A DNA stretch of 64,000 bases from Streptomyces pactum (GTDB lineage Bacteria; Actinomycetota; Actinomycetes; Streptomycetales; Streptomycetaceae): positions 7,068,001 to 7,132,000 of the forward strand of contig NZ_JACYXC010000001.1 of NCBI RefSeq assembly GCF_016031615.1, written 5' to 3'. Shown here in pieces: positions 51,432 through 59,821 of the stretch. Every line of letters starts with the position of its first letter. Position 1 is the first letter of the stretch. The notes under the pieces were generated by a model. That model saw only the letters and a list, made by a program, of their open reading frames with translations. It did no database searches and had not been told where the DNA came from. A program made the position numbers and the translations under genes.

Positions 51432-52754
51432 TCAGCGGGGGGGGGGTGTCGTGGGGGTGGGGGGGGGGCTCCGTCGGGACGGGCGGTGCCGGCGGCCGGG
51501 GGCCGGCGGGGACCGGCGGAGCCGGGGCAGGACGGCGGTCCACACCAGCACGCACGCCAGGGCCGTGGCGACCGCCATGGTGAGCGCCATGGTCAGGTCC
51601 GCCGCCCCGCCGAGGGCGACGAGGGGCGCCACGACCGGTCCGACGGCGAAGCTCGACATGCCGAGCAGCGCGGCCGCGGTCCCGGCCCGCTCGCCGTGGC
51701 CGCCGAGGGCCAGGGCCGAACTGTTGGGGGCGATCGCGCCGTAGCAGAACAGCACCAGGGCGAGCACCACGAGCACCGCGGCCAGACCCGTCCCGGTGAT
51801 CACCACCCCGAGCAGACCCAGCGCCGCGACGGCGGTCGCCGTGGTGCCGGCGACGTACATGCGGGCGGGCCCGGCCCGGCGTACCAGGCCGCGGTTGCCC
51901 AGTGACCCCAGCATCGCGACGACCGCGTTCGCCGCGAAGACCGCGCTGAACGCCTGCGGACCGAGGCCGAAGCCGTCCTGGAGGACGAAGCTGATGGACG
52001 CCAGGTACGTGAAGAAGGCCGTGCCGGTGCAGGCCCCCACCAGCAGGTAGCAGACGAAGAGGCGGTCGCGCAGCACCGTGCCGAAGCGGCGGCCGGTCTC
52101 GGCGAACCCGCCCCGGTGCCGCAGCGGTGGCGGGAGCGTCTCGGGCAGCGCGGTGGCCGAGACGACGAACAGGACGGTGCCCACGCCGGCGAGGACCACG
52201 AAGAGGCCCCGCCAGTCCAGTACCGCGGCGAGCTGCCCGCCCGCCACCGGCGCCAGGACCGGCGCCAGCGCCCCGACGAGCCCGAGCAGGCTCAGCAGGC
52301 GGGCCAGCGCGACGCCCGAGGCGATGTCCCGGGCGGCGGCCAGGGCGATGACGACCCCGGCGGACCCGGCGACGCCCTGCAGGAACCGCGTCAGCAGCAG
52401 GATCTCGATGGTCGGGGCGAGGGCGCACAGCAGGGAGAAGAGGGTGAAGAGCGCCACGCCCCACAGCAGGGGCCGCCGTCTGCCCAGCCGGTCGCTGAGC
52501 GGGCCCGTGACGAGCTGGCCGAGCGCGAGCCCGAGCATGCACACCGACATGGACGCCTGGGCGAGACTGTCGTTGGTCCGCAGGTCCTCGGCGAGCTGGG
52601 GCAGCAGGGGCATGGAGAGGTCCATCGACAGCGGGCCGAACACCTCCAGCGACCCCAGGACGACCGCGGCGCGGCGCGCGCTCATCACGCGCGCCCCGTC
52701 CCCGGCGGACGCCTCCTGTCGGGCAGGTGCCCCGCGCCCGGCGGGCACGCTCAC
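51432..52754 (-). CDS. MFS transporter, Bcr/CflA-like (DHA1)
   Basis: About 440 residues from GTG 52754, which overlaps the upstream esterase stop (GTGA); an ATG at 52685 gives 417 residues. Twelve predicted helices: VVLGSLEVFGPLSMDLSMPLLP (the D-x-Y/S-L-P-x-M-P-like Bcr/CflA opening), GPLSDRLGRRRPLL (motif A), GALAPVLAPVAGGQL (motif C). The C-terminal ~25 residues are Arg/Pro/Thr low-complexity encoded by a C-rich tract, so the 3' end may have drifted. It could export a pathway intermediate or toxic aromatic, or import substrate. Confidence 0.9.
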   Translation of the reverse strand: MSVPAGRGAPARQEASAGDGARVMSARRAAVVLGSLEVFGPLSMDLSMPLLPQLAEDLRTNDSLAQASMSVCMLGLALGQLVTGPLSDRLGRRRPLLWGVALFTLFSLLCALAPTIEILLLTRFLQGVAGSAGVVIALAAARDIASGVALARLLSLLGLVGALAPVLAPVAGGQLAAVLDWRGLFVVLAGVGTVLFVVSATALPETLPPPLRHRGGFAETGRRFGTVLRDRLFVCYLLVGACTGTAFFTYLASISFVLQDGFGLGPQAFSAVFAANAVVAMLGSLGNRGLVRRAGPARMYVAGTTATAVAALGLLGVVITGTGLAAVLVVLALVLFCYGAIAPNSSALALGGHGERAGTAAALLGMSSFAVGPVVAPLVALGGAADLTMALTMAVATALACVLVWTAVLPRLRRSPPAPGRRHRPSRRSPPPTPTTPPPR

Positions 52755-53749
52755 CGCGACCGGCCGTCGGTGCGCAGGACCCGCCGCAGCCACGACTCCC
52801 GGGTGGCGACGGCGGCCCGGGACACCTCGGTGTCCGCGGAGAAGCCGGTGAAGCCGTGGTAGGCGCCCGACCAGACGTGCAGTTCGGCCTGCCCGCCGGC
52901 GGCCCAGATCCGGGTGGCGTACTCGACCGCCTCGTCGCGGAACACCTCGGCCGCGCCGACCGAGACGAAGGCGGGCGGCAGCCCGGACAGGTCGTCGGCC
53001 CGGGCGGGCGCCGCGTAGGGCGACACCGCGCCGGTGCCGCGGTCGGTGCCCAGCAGCGCGGTCCAGGCGGTCTCGTTGTGCGCGCGGTCCCAGATGCCGA
53101 TGCCGTCGTACTGCCGGCTGGAGACGGTGGCGTTCCGGTCGTCGAGCATCGGGCAGTCCAGCAGCTGTCCGGCGAGGGCGGGCCCGCCGCGGTCCCGGGC
53201 CATCAGGGCGACCGCGGCGCCGAGGCCGCCGCCCGCGCTCGCCCCGCCGACCAGGATGCGGCCGGGGTCCACGCCCAGGGCGGTCGCGTTCCCGGCGAAC
53301 CAGAGCAGTCCCGCGTAGCAGTCCTCCGCGGCGGCCGGGGCCGGGTGTTCGGGGGCGAGCCGGTACTCGACGCTGACGCCCACGGCGCCGAGCGCCAGGA
53401 CGTCCTCGGCCAGGCCGGCGATGCCGAAGAACCGGTTGCCGAGCACCATGCCGCCGCCGTGGATGCTGTAGATCCCCGGCGCGTCGCGGTCGGCGCCGCG
53501 CGGGCGCAGCACCGTCAGCTCCACGTCCGGTGCGCCGGGCGGGCCCGCCGCGGTGACGTGCTCGACGTCCACCGGGAGGTTTCCGATCGCCTCCTCGACC
53601 GGGGGGACGAGGGTGGCGAAGTGCGCGCGGTTGGCGAGGATCGTGTCCGCCCGCAGCGGGACCGGCTCGATCAGCGCGCGGCAGGCGGCGAGATCCGCTT
53701 CGAGCTGCGGGTCGTAGGGGACGGGCCGCGGACGCGGCAGGCCCGTCAC
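52751..53749 (-). CDS. Alpha/beta hydrolase, HSL-type carboxylesterase (second copy)
   Basis: 332 residues from GTG 53749. Oxyanion YSIHGGGMVLG, nucleophile ILVGGASAGGGLGAAVALMARD, acid FVSVGAAEVFRDEA and His in WSGAYHGFTGF. Near-identical architecture and similar segments (LLDCPMLDDRNATVSSRQYD versus LLCPMLDDRNTTVSSHQYA) to the protein at 40961, so they are paralogues with probably related ester substrates. It starts a minus-strand pair with the MFS gene and lies 39 bp downstream of the aldo/keto reductase stop, within one leftward run. Confidence 0.92.
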   Translation of the reverse strand: MTGLPRPRPVPYDPQLEADLAACRALIEPVPLRADTILANRAHFATLVPPVEEAIGNLPVDVEHVTAAGPPGAPDVELTVLRPRGADRDAPGIYSIHGGGMVLGNRFFGIAGLAEDVLALGAVGVSVEYRLAPEHPAPAAAEDCYAGLLWFAGNATALGVDPGRILVGGASAGGGLGAAVALMARDRGGPALAGQLLDCPMLDDRNATVSSRQYDGIGIWDRAHNETAWTALLGTDRGTGAVSPYAAPARADDLSGLPPAFVSVGAAEVFRDEAVEYATRIWAAGGQAELHVWSGAYHGFTGFSADTEVSRAAVATRESWLRRVLRTDGRSR

Positions 53750-53788
53750 CGTGCGTCCCCGGGGCCGGGTGGGGTGGCAGTGGTCACG

Positions 53789-54751
53789 TCAGGGGCCTTC
53801 CGGGTCGACGATGCCTCGGTCGGTCCAGAACGGCTCCACCAGGGCCCGCAGTTCGTCGGCCCCGACCCGCTCCAGCAGGTCCAGGGCGCCGATGTTCTGC
53901 CGGACCTGTTCCAGCCGGGTGGCGCCGACCAGCGTCGTGGTGGTGGCCGGGTGGGTGAGGGTGAAGGCGATCGCGAGCTGGGCGGGGGTGGTGCCGAGCT
54001 CCTCGGCGAGCCGGGTGATGCCCGGGACGGTCGCCACGATCGCGTCGCGGATGGAGCCGGGGTCGCGGCCGATCTCCCGGTCCGGGGAGGTGCGGCCGGC
54101 CAGGATGCCGCCCTCCAGGACGTCGGAGGCCTGCATGCTGAAACCCGAGGCGAACAGCTCGGCGAACGGCGCCCCGTCGGGGATCGCGCGCCGCGCCAGG
54201 CTGTACTTCAGCTGTGCGATCTGCGGACCGGGCACGCCCCGTTCGGCGGCGATCCGGCGGAGCGCGCGGATGTTCCCGGCCGACCAGTTGTTCACGCCCC
54301 AGGCGCGGATCAGCCCGGCCTCGAAGAGGGCGGCCAGGTCGCCCACGAGGTCCTCCAGGGCGACGTCGTCGCGCCGCAGGTCGCCGAGGATCACCAGGTC
54401 GGCGTGGTCGAGCCCGGTCCGCAGGAACGCGTTGTGCAGCTGCGGGGCGAACCCTTCGGGGCCGAAGCCCTCGATCCACAGCTTCACCGACGCCAGGTAC
54501 GCGTCCCGGGGGACCCCGGTCGCGCGCATGATGGCGCCCCACAGCACGTCGGTGAAGACCGGGGGAGCGCCGGGCAGGCCGTAGACGCCGACGTCGAACA
54601 GGTTGACGCCCTCGTCGAGCGCGTGGCGGACCATGGTGACGGCGTCCGCGAAGTCCATCCGGTCGAAGGTGTGCCACGAACCGAGGGAGAGGACCGACGC
54701 CTGGAGCCCGCTGGTGCCGATGGGGCGCCGGGGGAGCACGGTGGAGGTCAC
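53789..54751 (-). CDS. Aldo/keto reductase-family protein lacking the catalytic His
   Basis: 320 residues; TIM-barrel AKR. Asp and Tyr of the tetrad are in NLFDVGVYGLPG and Lys in YLASVKLWIEGF. The strand that normally ends in the catalytic His (D-L-Y-L-L-H) reads ADLVILGDLRRDD, so Gly/Asp replaces His. Other AKR features persist: IRAWGVNNWSAGNIRAL and a C-terminal TTTLVGATRLEQVRQNI. The paralogue at 58783 shows the same substitution. It may use a different chemistry or reduce an activated substrate. It lies between the esterase and alcohol dehydrogenase genes. Confidence 0.88.
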   Translation of the reverse strand: MTSTVLPRRPIGTSGLQASVLSLGSWHTFDRMDFADAVTMVRHALDEGVNLFDVGVYGLPGAPPVFTDVLWGAIMRATGVPRDAYLASVKLWIEGFGPEGFAPQLHNAFLRTGLDHADLVILGDLRRDDVALEDLVGDLAALFEAGLIRAWGVNNWSAGNIRALRRIAAERGVPGPQIAQLKYSLARRAIPDGAPFAELFASGFSMQASDVLEGGILAGRTSPDREIGRDPGSIRDAIVATVPGITRLAEELGTTPAQLAIAFTLTHPATTTTLVGATRLEQVRQNIGALDLLERVGADELRALVEPFWTDRGIVDPEGP

Positions 54752-54775
54752 GGGTGGTTCCTTTCTCGGGCCCGC

Positions 54776-55885
54776 TCAGGCGAGCCGGGGATCGATGACG
54801 GCCTTGATCTCCTCGTGCCGGCTCATCGCGGCGATGCGGGAGGAGGCCCCGGACAGGCCGACGGGCTCGCCGAACAGCCGGTCCCAGGGCATGCGGGCGG
54901 AGAAGGAGGTGAAGAAGCTGATCGCGTCGTGGTAGTCGGCGATGTCGCCGTTGAGCGAGCCGACGATGGTGAGTTCCTTGCCCATCACGGTGCCCAGCGC
55001 CAGCGGGTCGGCGGTCGGCCCGGTGCTGCCCACGATGACGATCCGGCCTCGCCGGGCCGCCATCTCCACCGCCTCGCGGCCCACCGACGGGGCGCCGGCG
55101 AAGTCCAGGACCAGGTCGGCGCCGTGTCCGCCGGTGAGTTCCCGCACCCGGGTGACGACGGCCTCGGAGCCCGCGGCGATGTCCACCGTCGCGTCGGCGC
55201 CGAACGCGCCGGCCAGCGCGAGCCGTTGCGGGGGCGCGCCGACGGTGATCACACTGCCCGCGCCGCCGAGGTGGGCCACCGCGGTCGCGAAGAGGCCGAG
55301 CGCGCCCGACCCCTGGACGACGACGCGGGAGCCGGGGCGCACCCCGCCGGCCCGGGAGAACGCCCTGAGCACGGTCTTCGCCGCACAGCCGGCCATCGCG
55401 GCCCAGGTGTCGGGGATCTCCCGCGGCAGCAGCAGCTTGGCCGCGCCCGGGACCACGTAGACGTACTCGCACAGACCGGCCGTGGCGTACGGGGGCACGT
55501 CGGAGCGCTGGAGGAACCCGTAGCCCCGGTCGGAGCAGGCCACCGGCTCGCGCAGCACCGTGCAGCCGTGGCATGCGCCGCAGGTCGATTCCGACCAGCC
55601 GATGCGGTCCCCGACGGACAGCTCGCGGCCCAGGGCGTCGCGGGTGTTCTCGCCGAGCGCGACGATCTCGCCGACCATCTCGTGGCCGAGCACCATCGGC
55701 AGCATGCCCGGGAAGCTCATCTTTCCCGACCAGATCTCGATGTCGGTGCCGCACAGGGTCGTGCGGAGGATGCGCACCAGGGCGGCCCCGGGCTCCGGCA
55801 CGGCCGGCAGCGGCAGCTCGACGAGGTCCAGGTCGGCGCCGTGCCGGGTCAGGACGGCGGCGCGGGTCGAGGAGGGAACGTCCAT
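54776..55885 (-). CDS. Zinc-dependent alcohol dehydrogenase (MDR family)
   Basis: 369 residues from the ATG at 55885 (AAGGAG five bases upstream). Catalytic Zn region: LRTTLCGTDIEIWSGKMSFPGMLPMVLGHEMVGEIVALG (Cys and GHE). Structural Zn loop: STCGACHGCTVLREPVACSD (four Cys-type positions). NAD-binding motif VVVQGSGALGLFATAVAHLGGAGSVITVGAP. This is the threonine/sorbitol dehydrogenase-like MDR group. It probably oxidises a side-chain alcohol or reduces the ketone in the catabolic route. It is the first gene of the leftward run 51.4-55.9 kb and is divergent from an amidohydrolase across a shared 12-mer promoter motif. Confidence 0.93.
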   Translation of the reverse strand: MDVPSSTRAAVLTRHGADLDLVELPLPAVPEPGAALVRILRTTLCGTDIEIWSGKMSFPGMLPMVLGHEMVGEIVALGENTRDALGRELSVGDRIGWSESTCGACHGCTVLREPVACSDRGYGFLQRSDVPPYATAGLCEYVYVVPGAAKLLLPREIPDTWAAMAGCAAKTVLRAFSRAGGVRPGSRVVVQGSGALGLFATAVAHLGGAGSVITVGAPPQRLALAGAFGADATVDIAAGSEAVVTRVRELTGGHGADLVLDFAGAPSVGREAVEMAARRGRIVIVGSTGPTADPLALGTVMGKELTIVGSLNGDIADYHDAISFFTSFSARMPWDRLFGEPVGLSGASSRIAAMSRHEEIKAVIDPRLA

Positions 55886-55926
55886 CACAACTCCTTCGGA
55901 TCGAGCGGATCATTGGCTCGACGATG

Positions 55927-55938
55927 CGTTAGTCTACG
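55927..55938. promoter_or_regulatory. Shared promoter 12-mer, copy A (CGTTAGTCTACG)
   Basis: Lies between the divergent alcohol dehydrogenase and amidohydrolase genes. The exact reverse complement occurs at 60914-60925 upstream of the ABC importer, and a related CGTAGACGAA at 58749-58758. On the minus strand TAGACT with TCGACA 16 bp upstream may also be a -10/-35 pair. Confidence 0.6.
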
Positions 55939-55984
55939 ACCGTTGACTCAAATGTCGAGCCCCTGAGAGCGACGAGGAGCACCC

Positions 55985-57388
55985 GTGCGCACAGCTGACG
56001 GCCACGCCCGCAATGCACCGGCCGACCTGATCCTGAGAGGTGGTCCCGTCCACACCCTGGCGCCGGGCGGCCGGGGGGCGGGGGCGACCGCCGTCGCCTT
56101 GCGCGACGGGCTCGTCGCCCGCGTCGGGGACGACTCCGAGGTGCTGGCGCTCGCCGGCCCCGCGACCGAGGTCGTCGACCTCGCCGGCCGCGCCGTCCTG
56201 CCCGGCATCAACGACAGCCACCTGCACGCCACCTGGCTGGGCGCCCTGTGGCCCGACACCCTCTTCGGCGAGCAGGCGGCTCCCGGCCCGCCCCCCGAAC
56301 GTCCGCTCCTGGACGACGGCCGGCGCCGCCGGGCGATCCTGCGGGCCGGGGACCTCCTCGCCTCGCTCGGCATCACCAGCTACACCGAGCCCGGCCTCGG
56401 CCCCGGCGAGGACCACGGGAGGACCGGCGCCTTCGGCACCTCGGTCGCCGAGCAGTACCGCGCGCTCGCCGCCGAGGGGCTGCTGCGGGCCAGGGTCACC
56501 GTTCTGTGGCTCTACGGCGAGCTGGACGGCCCCAGCGACCTGGAGAACTACCTGGCCGGCCTCGCCGCGACCGATGGCGCCACGAGCGACGCGCGGTGGC
56601 TCCGGTTCGCCGGCGTCAAGATATTCGCCGACGGCATCCCGCCGATGCGGTCGGCCTACACCCACCACTGCTACGCCGACGGCGTCCGGCCCTCCCTGCT
56701 GGTCGGGGGCGCCGACGACGCCGAGCGCGAGGCGAACCTGGCCCGGATGATCCTCGCCGCGCACCGCGCGGGCCGCCAGGTGGGCGTGCACGCCACGGGG
56801 GACCGCTCGATCGACATCATGCTCGACGCGGTGGAGCGGGCGCGGCGCGAGCACGACGTGGACCTGGGCCACTACGTCATCCACGGTGACCTGGTGACCG
56901 GGCCGCAACTGCGCCGGATGGCCGCGCTCGGGGTCGGCCTGAACACCCAGCCGGAGATCGCGCTGCGCACCCGCGCGCTGGTGGACGACGCGCTGGGCCC
57001 GGGCCCGGCGGCGGCGGCCTGGCCGCTGCGGGAGGCGTTCGACGCGGGCGTGCCGCTGTGCCTGTCCTCCGACGCGCCCGTGCTCTCCCCGGACTGGCGG
57101 CGCCAGATCGCCGCGGCCGACGCGTGGATGGGGCCCGCCGACGATCCGCGCGCGCGGATGGAGCGGCTGCTGCGCTGCTACACGGTGGAGCCTGCCCGCC
57201 AGGACCACGCCGCTTCCTGGAAGGGCACGCTCGCCCCGGGCATGGCGGCCGACCTGTGCGTCCTGGAGGCCGACCCGCTGGCCCTCACCCCCGCCGAACT
57301 GCCGGACGTCACCGTGGAAATGACGGTGGTGGACGGCAGGATCGTCCACGACCGCGCGGCGAGCCCCCGCACGACGGAGCCGGTCTGA
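55985..57388 (+). CDS. YtcJ-like amidohydrolase (shorter paralogue)
   Basis: 467 residues from GTG 55985 (GAGGAG upstream). PADLILRGGPVHTLAPGG and AVLPGINDSHLHATWLG (H-x-H) open the barrel; VKIFADGIPPMRSAYTHHCY, GVHATGDRSIDIMLDAVE, GHYVIHGDL, LCLSSDAPVLSPDW and WKGTLAPGMAADLCVLEADP follow. Compared with the 581-residue paralogue at 38850, about 110 residues between the H-x-H strand and the middle are missing (the GQWITGLGWD... insert), though the metal ligands are kept. It likely hydrolyses a C-N bond in a related substrate. Expressed divergently from the alcohol dehydrogenase. Confidence 0.92.
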   Translation: MRTADGHARNAPADLILRGGPVHTLAPGGRGAGATAVALRDGLVARVGDDSEVLALAGPATEVVDLAGRAVLPGINDSHLHATWLGALWPDTLFGEQAAPGPPPERPLLDDGRRRRAILRAGDLLASLGITSYTEPGLGPGEDHGRTGAFGTSVAEQYRALAAEGLLRARVTVLWLYGELDGPSDLENYLAGLAATDGATSDARWLRFAGVKIFADGIPPMRSAYTHHCYADGVRPSLLVGGADDAEREANLARMILAAHRAGRQVGVHATGDRSIDIMLDAVERARREHDVDLGHYVIHGDLVTGPQLRRMAALGVGLNTQPEIALRTRALVDDALGPGPAAAAWPLREAFDAGVPLCLSSDAPVLSPDWRRQIAAADAWMGPADDPRARMERLLRCYTVEPARQDHAASWKGTLAPGMAADLCVLEADPLALTPAELPDVTVEMTVVDGRIVHDRAASPRTTEPV

Positions 57389-57951
57389 CCCCACCCCCCG
57401 GGCGGCGGGTGGGCGCGGGCGTCCGCCGCCGCGCCCGGTCGCCCGGGGCGTACGCGCGCCCGCGGCCGAGCCGGGTGGGGCGGAGCGGGCGGCGGCCCGA
57501 CGTCCGCCCCCTTCGCGGCGCCCGGGCGGGGGAGTGACGTGCACCGGAACGGCTCCTCCCGGACGGCCGATGACCGATGACCGATGACCGGGGCCCGTCC
57601 GCACCGGCCATCGGCCGGGCGGTCGCTCTCCCTCCCCCCCTTCTCCTTCCTTCTTCTTGTTGCCTGCTCGCCCGGCCGCCCGCACCGGCGTCCTGGCCGC
57701 CCGCACCGGCCTGCCCGGTCCGGCGCCGTCCCCGGCGCGGGGCCGGGCCACCGGCGTGCCGCGAGGCCCGTCCGCCACCTCGGGCCGGACCTCCGGGGCC
57801 CGGTCCGGGCAGGCCGGTGCCCCGCCCCCGCAGGTGCACGGTCCACGCGCCGCCGAAACGGGCGGGTCCCGGTCCGCCGGGGCGTGGCGCCCGGCGGGCC
57901 GGGACCCGTGCCGTCGGTCGGGGGGGCCTCAGGGCCCGGTGGCGTCCTCGG
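57389..57951. other. 563-bp convergent intergenic region, no gene seen
   Basis: Between the amidohydrolase (plus) and an SDR gene (minus). It contains a 7-bp tandem GATGACC repeat (about 57568-57590) and a C/T-rich tract at about 57625-57665 (CTCCCTCC, CTTCTCCTTCCTTCTTCTTG) unusual for this G+C content. Crossing frames are Arg/Pro-rich. Termination of both genes probably happens here. Confidence 0.5.
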
Positions 57952-58689
57952 TCAGGTGAGGAGCTGGCCGCCGTCCACCGGCAGGCTGGTGCCGGTGATG
58001 TGCGCGGCGCCGTCACCCGCGAGGAAGACCGTGGCCGCGGCGACATCGTCCACCGCGGCCAGCCGCCTGAGCGGGATGCGGTCCTCCCAGGCCTTGCGCT
58101 GCGGGGAGCCCTCCGGCATGCCGAGGGCCAGCATCTCGGTCAGCACCGGCCCGGGGGCCACCGCGTTGACGCGGATGCCGTGCGCGGCCAGTTCGATCGC
58201 GGCCCAGCGGGTGAGCGCGTCGACGGCCGCCTTGCTGCTCTCGTAGCCGCCCATGCCCGGCGTGGGCTGCCGGCCGCCGATCGAGGAGATGTTGACGACC
58301 GTCCCGGCCACCCCGGCGCCGATCATCCGGCGGGCCACCTCCTGGGTCATCAGGAAGGTGCCCACCACGTTGGTGCGCAGGATGGTGTCCAGGTCGCTCC
58401 CGGCCAGGTCCAGCAGCGAGCCGTGCACGGTGAGCAGGCCCGCGTTGTTCACCAGCACCTCGACCGGCCCCAGCTCGGCCTGCACCGCGTCCAGCTCGCG
58501 GGCGATCGCGTCCGGATCGGTGATGTCGAGGACCCGGCCGCGGACGCCGAGGGCCCGTGCGGTCTCCGTGACGCGCGGCGCGTCCCGGTCGGCGATCACC
58601 ACGGTGTCGCCCGCCGCCGTGAACGCCGCGGCCACGGCCCGGCCGATCCCGCCGGCTCCGCCGGTGACCAGCACGGTGCGTGTGCGCAT
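57952..58689 (-). CDS. Short-chain dehydrogenase/reductase
   Basis: 245 residues from the ATG at 58689 (GGGGAG upstream). Cofactor motif VLVTGGAGGIGRAVAAAF followed by IADRD (favours NAD), VLVNNAGLL, catalytic Ser in VVNISSIGG, Y-x-x-x-K in GYESSKAAVDALTRW, and C-terminal ITGTSLPVDGGQLLT. A classical SDR, normal length. It probably oxidises or reduces a hydroxyl/keto group of the catabolic substrate. It is divergent from the aldo/keto reductase gene across a 90-bp promoter region. Confidence 0.92.
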   Translation of the reverse strand: MRTRTVLVTGGAGGIGRAVAAAFTAAGDTVVIADRDAPRVTETARALGVRGRVLDITDPDAIARELDAVQAELGPVEVLVNNAGLLTVHGSLLDLAGSDLDTILRTNVVGTFLMTQEVARRMIGAGVAGTVVNISSIGGRQPTPGMGGYESSKAAVDALTRWAAIELAAHGIRVNAVAPGPVLTEMLALGMPEGSPQRKAWEDRIPLRRLAAVDDVAAATVFLAGDGAAHITGTSLPVDGGQLLT

Positions 58690-58717
58690 GAGAACCACTC
58701 CCCTCGCGCCGAGACCT

Positions 58718-58758
58718 TTGTCACGGCATCCGCTTTATAGTATACAAGCGTAGACGAA
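58718..58758 (+). promoter_or_regulatory. Strong promoter with overlapping CGTAGACGAA element
   Basis: TTGTCA (58718-58723), a 17-bp spacer and TATACA (58741-58746) form a near-consensus housekeeping-type promoter for the aldo/keto reductase gene at 58783. CGTAGACGAA (58749-58758), sharing CGTAGAC with the 12-mer at 55927 and 60914, covers the expected start point, as a repressor site would. Confidence 0.65.
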
Positions 58759-58782
58759 AAAGCCGAGGCTTCGGGAGGAGCT

Positions 58783-59751
58783 TTGAGCGCTGAACAGTCC
58801 CTTCCCCAACGCAGGTTGGGGCCCGGCGGCCCCGACGTACCGGTGCTGTCGCTGGGGTCCTGGAACACCTGGGACCGGATGGAATTCGACGACGCGGTGT
58901 CGCTGATCGCGCGGGCCGCCGAACTCGGCTGTGCCTTCTTCGACGTCGCGCACTACAACATGGGCCCGCACGCGGAGAACGCGAGTACCGACCTGATCTT
59001 CGGCCGTGCCGTACGGGAGGCGGGCCTGGCCCGCGCCGACTGGCTGTACTGCGGCAAGCTCTGGCTCTGGGACTACCCCGCCACCGGGTTCACGCAGCAG
59101 ATGGAGACGTCGCTGGAGCGTGTCGGCGTCGAGCGCGCCGACATGGTCGTGGTCGGCGACTACATCGGTGAGCTGGACGTGGAGCGGGTGGTCACCGACG
59201 TCGCCGAGCAGATCGAGGCGGGCCGGTTCACCACCTGGGGCGTCAACAACTGGCGCTACCGCGACCTGCGGGCGGCGATCGACATCGCCCGTGAGCGGGA
59301 CCTGGTCCCGCCCTCCTTCGCACAGCTCAAGTACGGCCTGGTCCGCAGGTCGATGGCCGAGGGCCGCTACTACGCCCCCCTGTTCGAGTCGGGCGAGCTG
59401 GCCCTCCAGGCGTCCGACGTCTTCGAGGGCGGCATCCTGGTCGGCAAGCTCCGCCCGGACCGCAAGATCGGCGCCGACGTCGGCGGCATCCGGAAGCGCA
59501 TCACCGCCTCCTACGGCGAGGTGCGGCGCCTGGCCGACTCCTTCGGCGCCACCCCCGCGCAGCTGGGCATCGCGTTCTGCCTGGCCAACCCGGCGACGGC
59601 GAACGTGCTAATTGGCGTCTCCCGCGCGGCCCAGCTGGAGGACAACGCGGGCGCCGTCGCGCTGCTCGAACGGGTCGGCGCCCCGGAACTGCGCCGCGCC
59701 GTGGCCGGCCTGTGGCTCGACCGCGAGGTCGCCGCGGACGGCACCTGGTGA
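58783..59751 (+). CDS. Aldo/keto reductase-family protein lacking the catalytic His (paralogue)
   Basis: 322 residues from TTG 58783 (GGGAGGAGC upstream). Asp/Tyr in FFDVAHYNMGPHAEN, Lys in LYCGKLWLWDYP; the His strand reads ADMVVVGDYIGELD, again Gly-Asp in place of His. FTTWGVNNWRYRDLRAA and TANVLIGVSRAAQLEDN are AKR-typical. With the protein at 53789 it forms a subfamily pair sharing the same substitution and the V-x-x-G-D signature. Likely acts on a similar substrate; first gene of a rightward run with a methyltransferase-like gene and an ABC importer. Confidence 0.88.
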   Translation: MSAEQSLPQRRLGPGGPDVPVLSLGSWNTWDRMEFDDAVSLIARAAELGCAFFDVAHYNMGPHAENASTDLIFGRAVREAGLARADWLYCGKLWLWDYPATGFTQQMETSLERVGVERADMVVVGDYIGELDVERVVTDVAEQIEAGRFTTWGVNNWRYRDLRAAIDIARERDLVPPSFAQLKYGLVRRSMAEGRYYAPLFESGELALQASDVFEGGILVGKLRPDRKIGADVGGIRKRITASYGEVRRLADSFGATPAQLGIAFCLANPATANVLIGVSRAAQLEDNAGAVALLERVGAPELRRAVAGLWLDREVAADGTW

Positions 59752-59821
59752 CCGTCCGCGGCGCCGGCCGGCGCCCACGGTCCCGCCCAACCGTCGTACC
59801 CCACCACCTGAGGAGAACCCG

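Noticed and set aside
52727..55966. 1079-codon plus-strand frame
   Set aside because: Shadow of four real minus-strand genes (MFS end, esterase, AKR, alcohol dehydrogenase); composition is Gly/Arg/Val/Asp/His-rich without motifs.
57389..57951. Frames of 100-220 codons in the convergent gap
   Set aside because: Low-complexity Arg/Pro/Gly translations with no ribosome binding site or motif; treated as non-coding.
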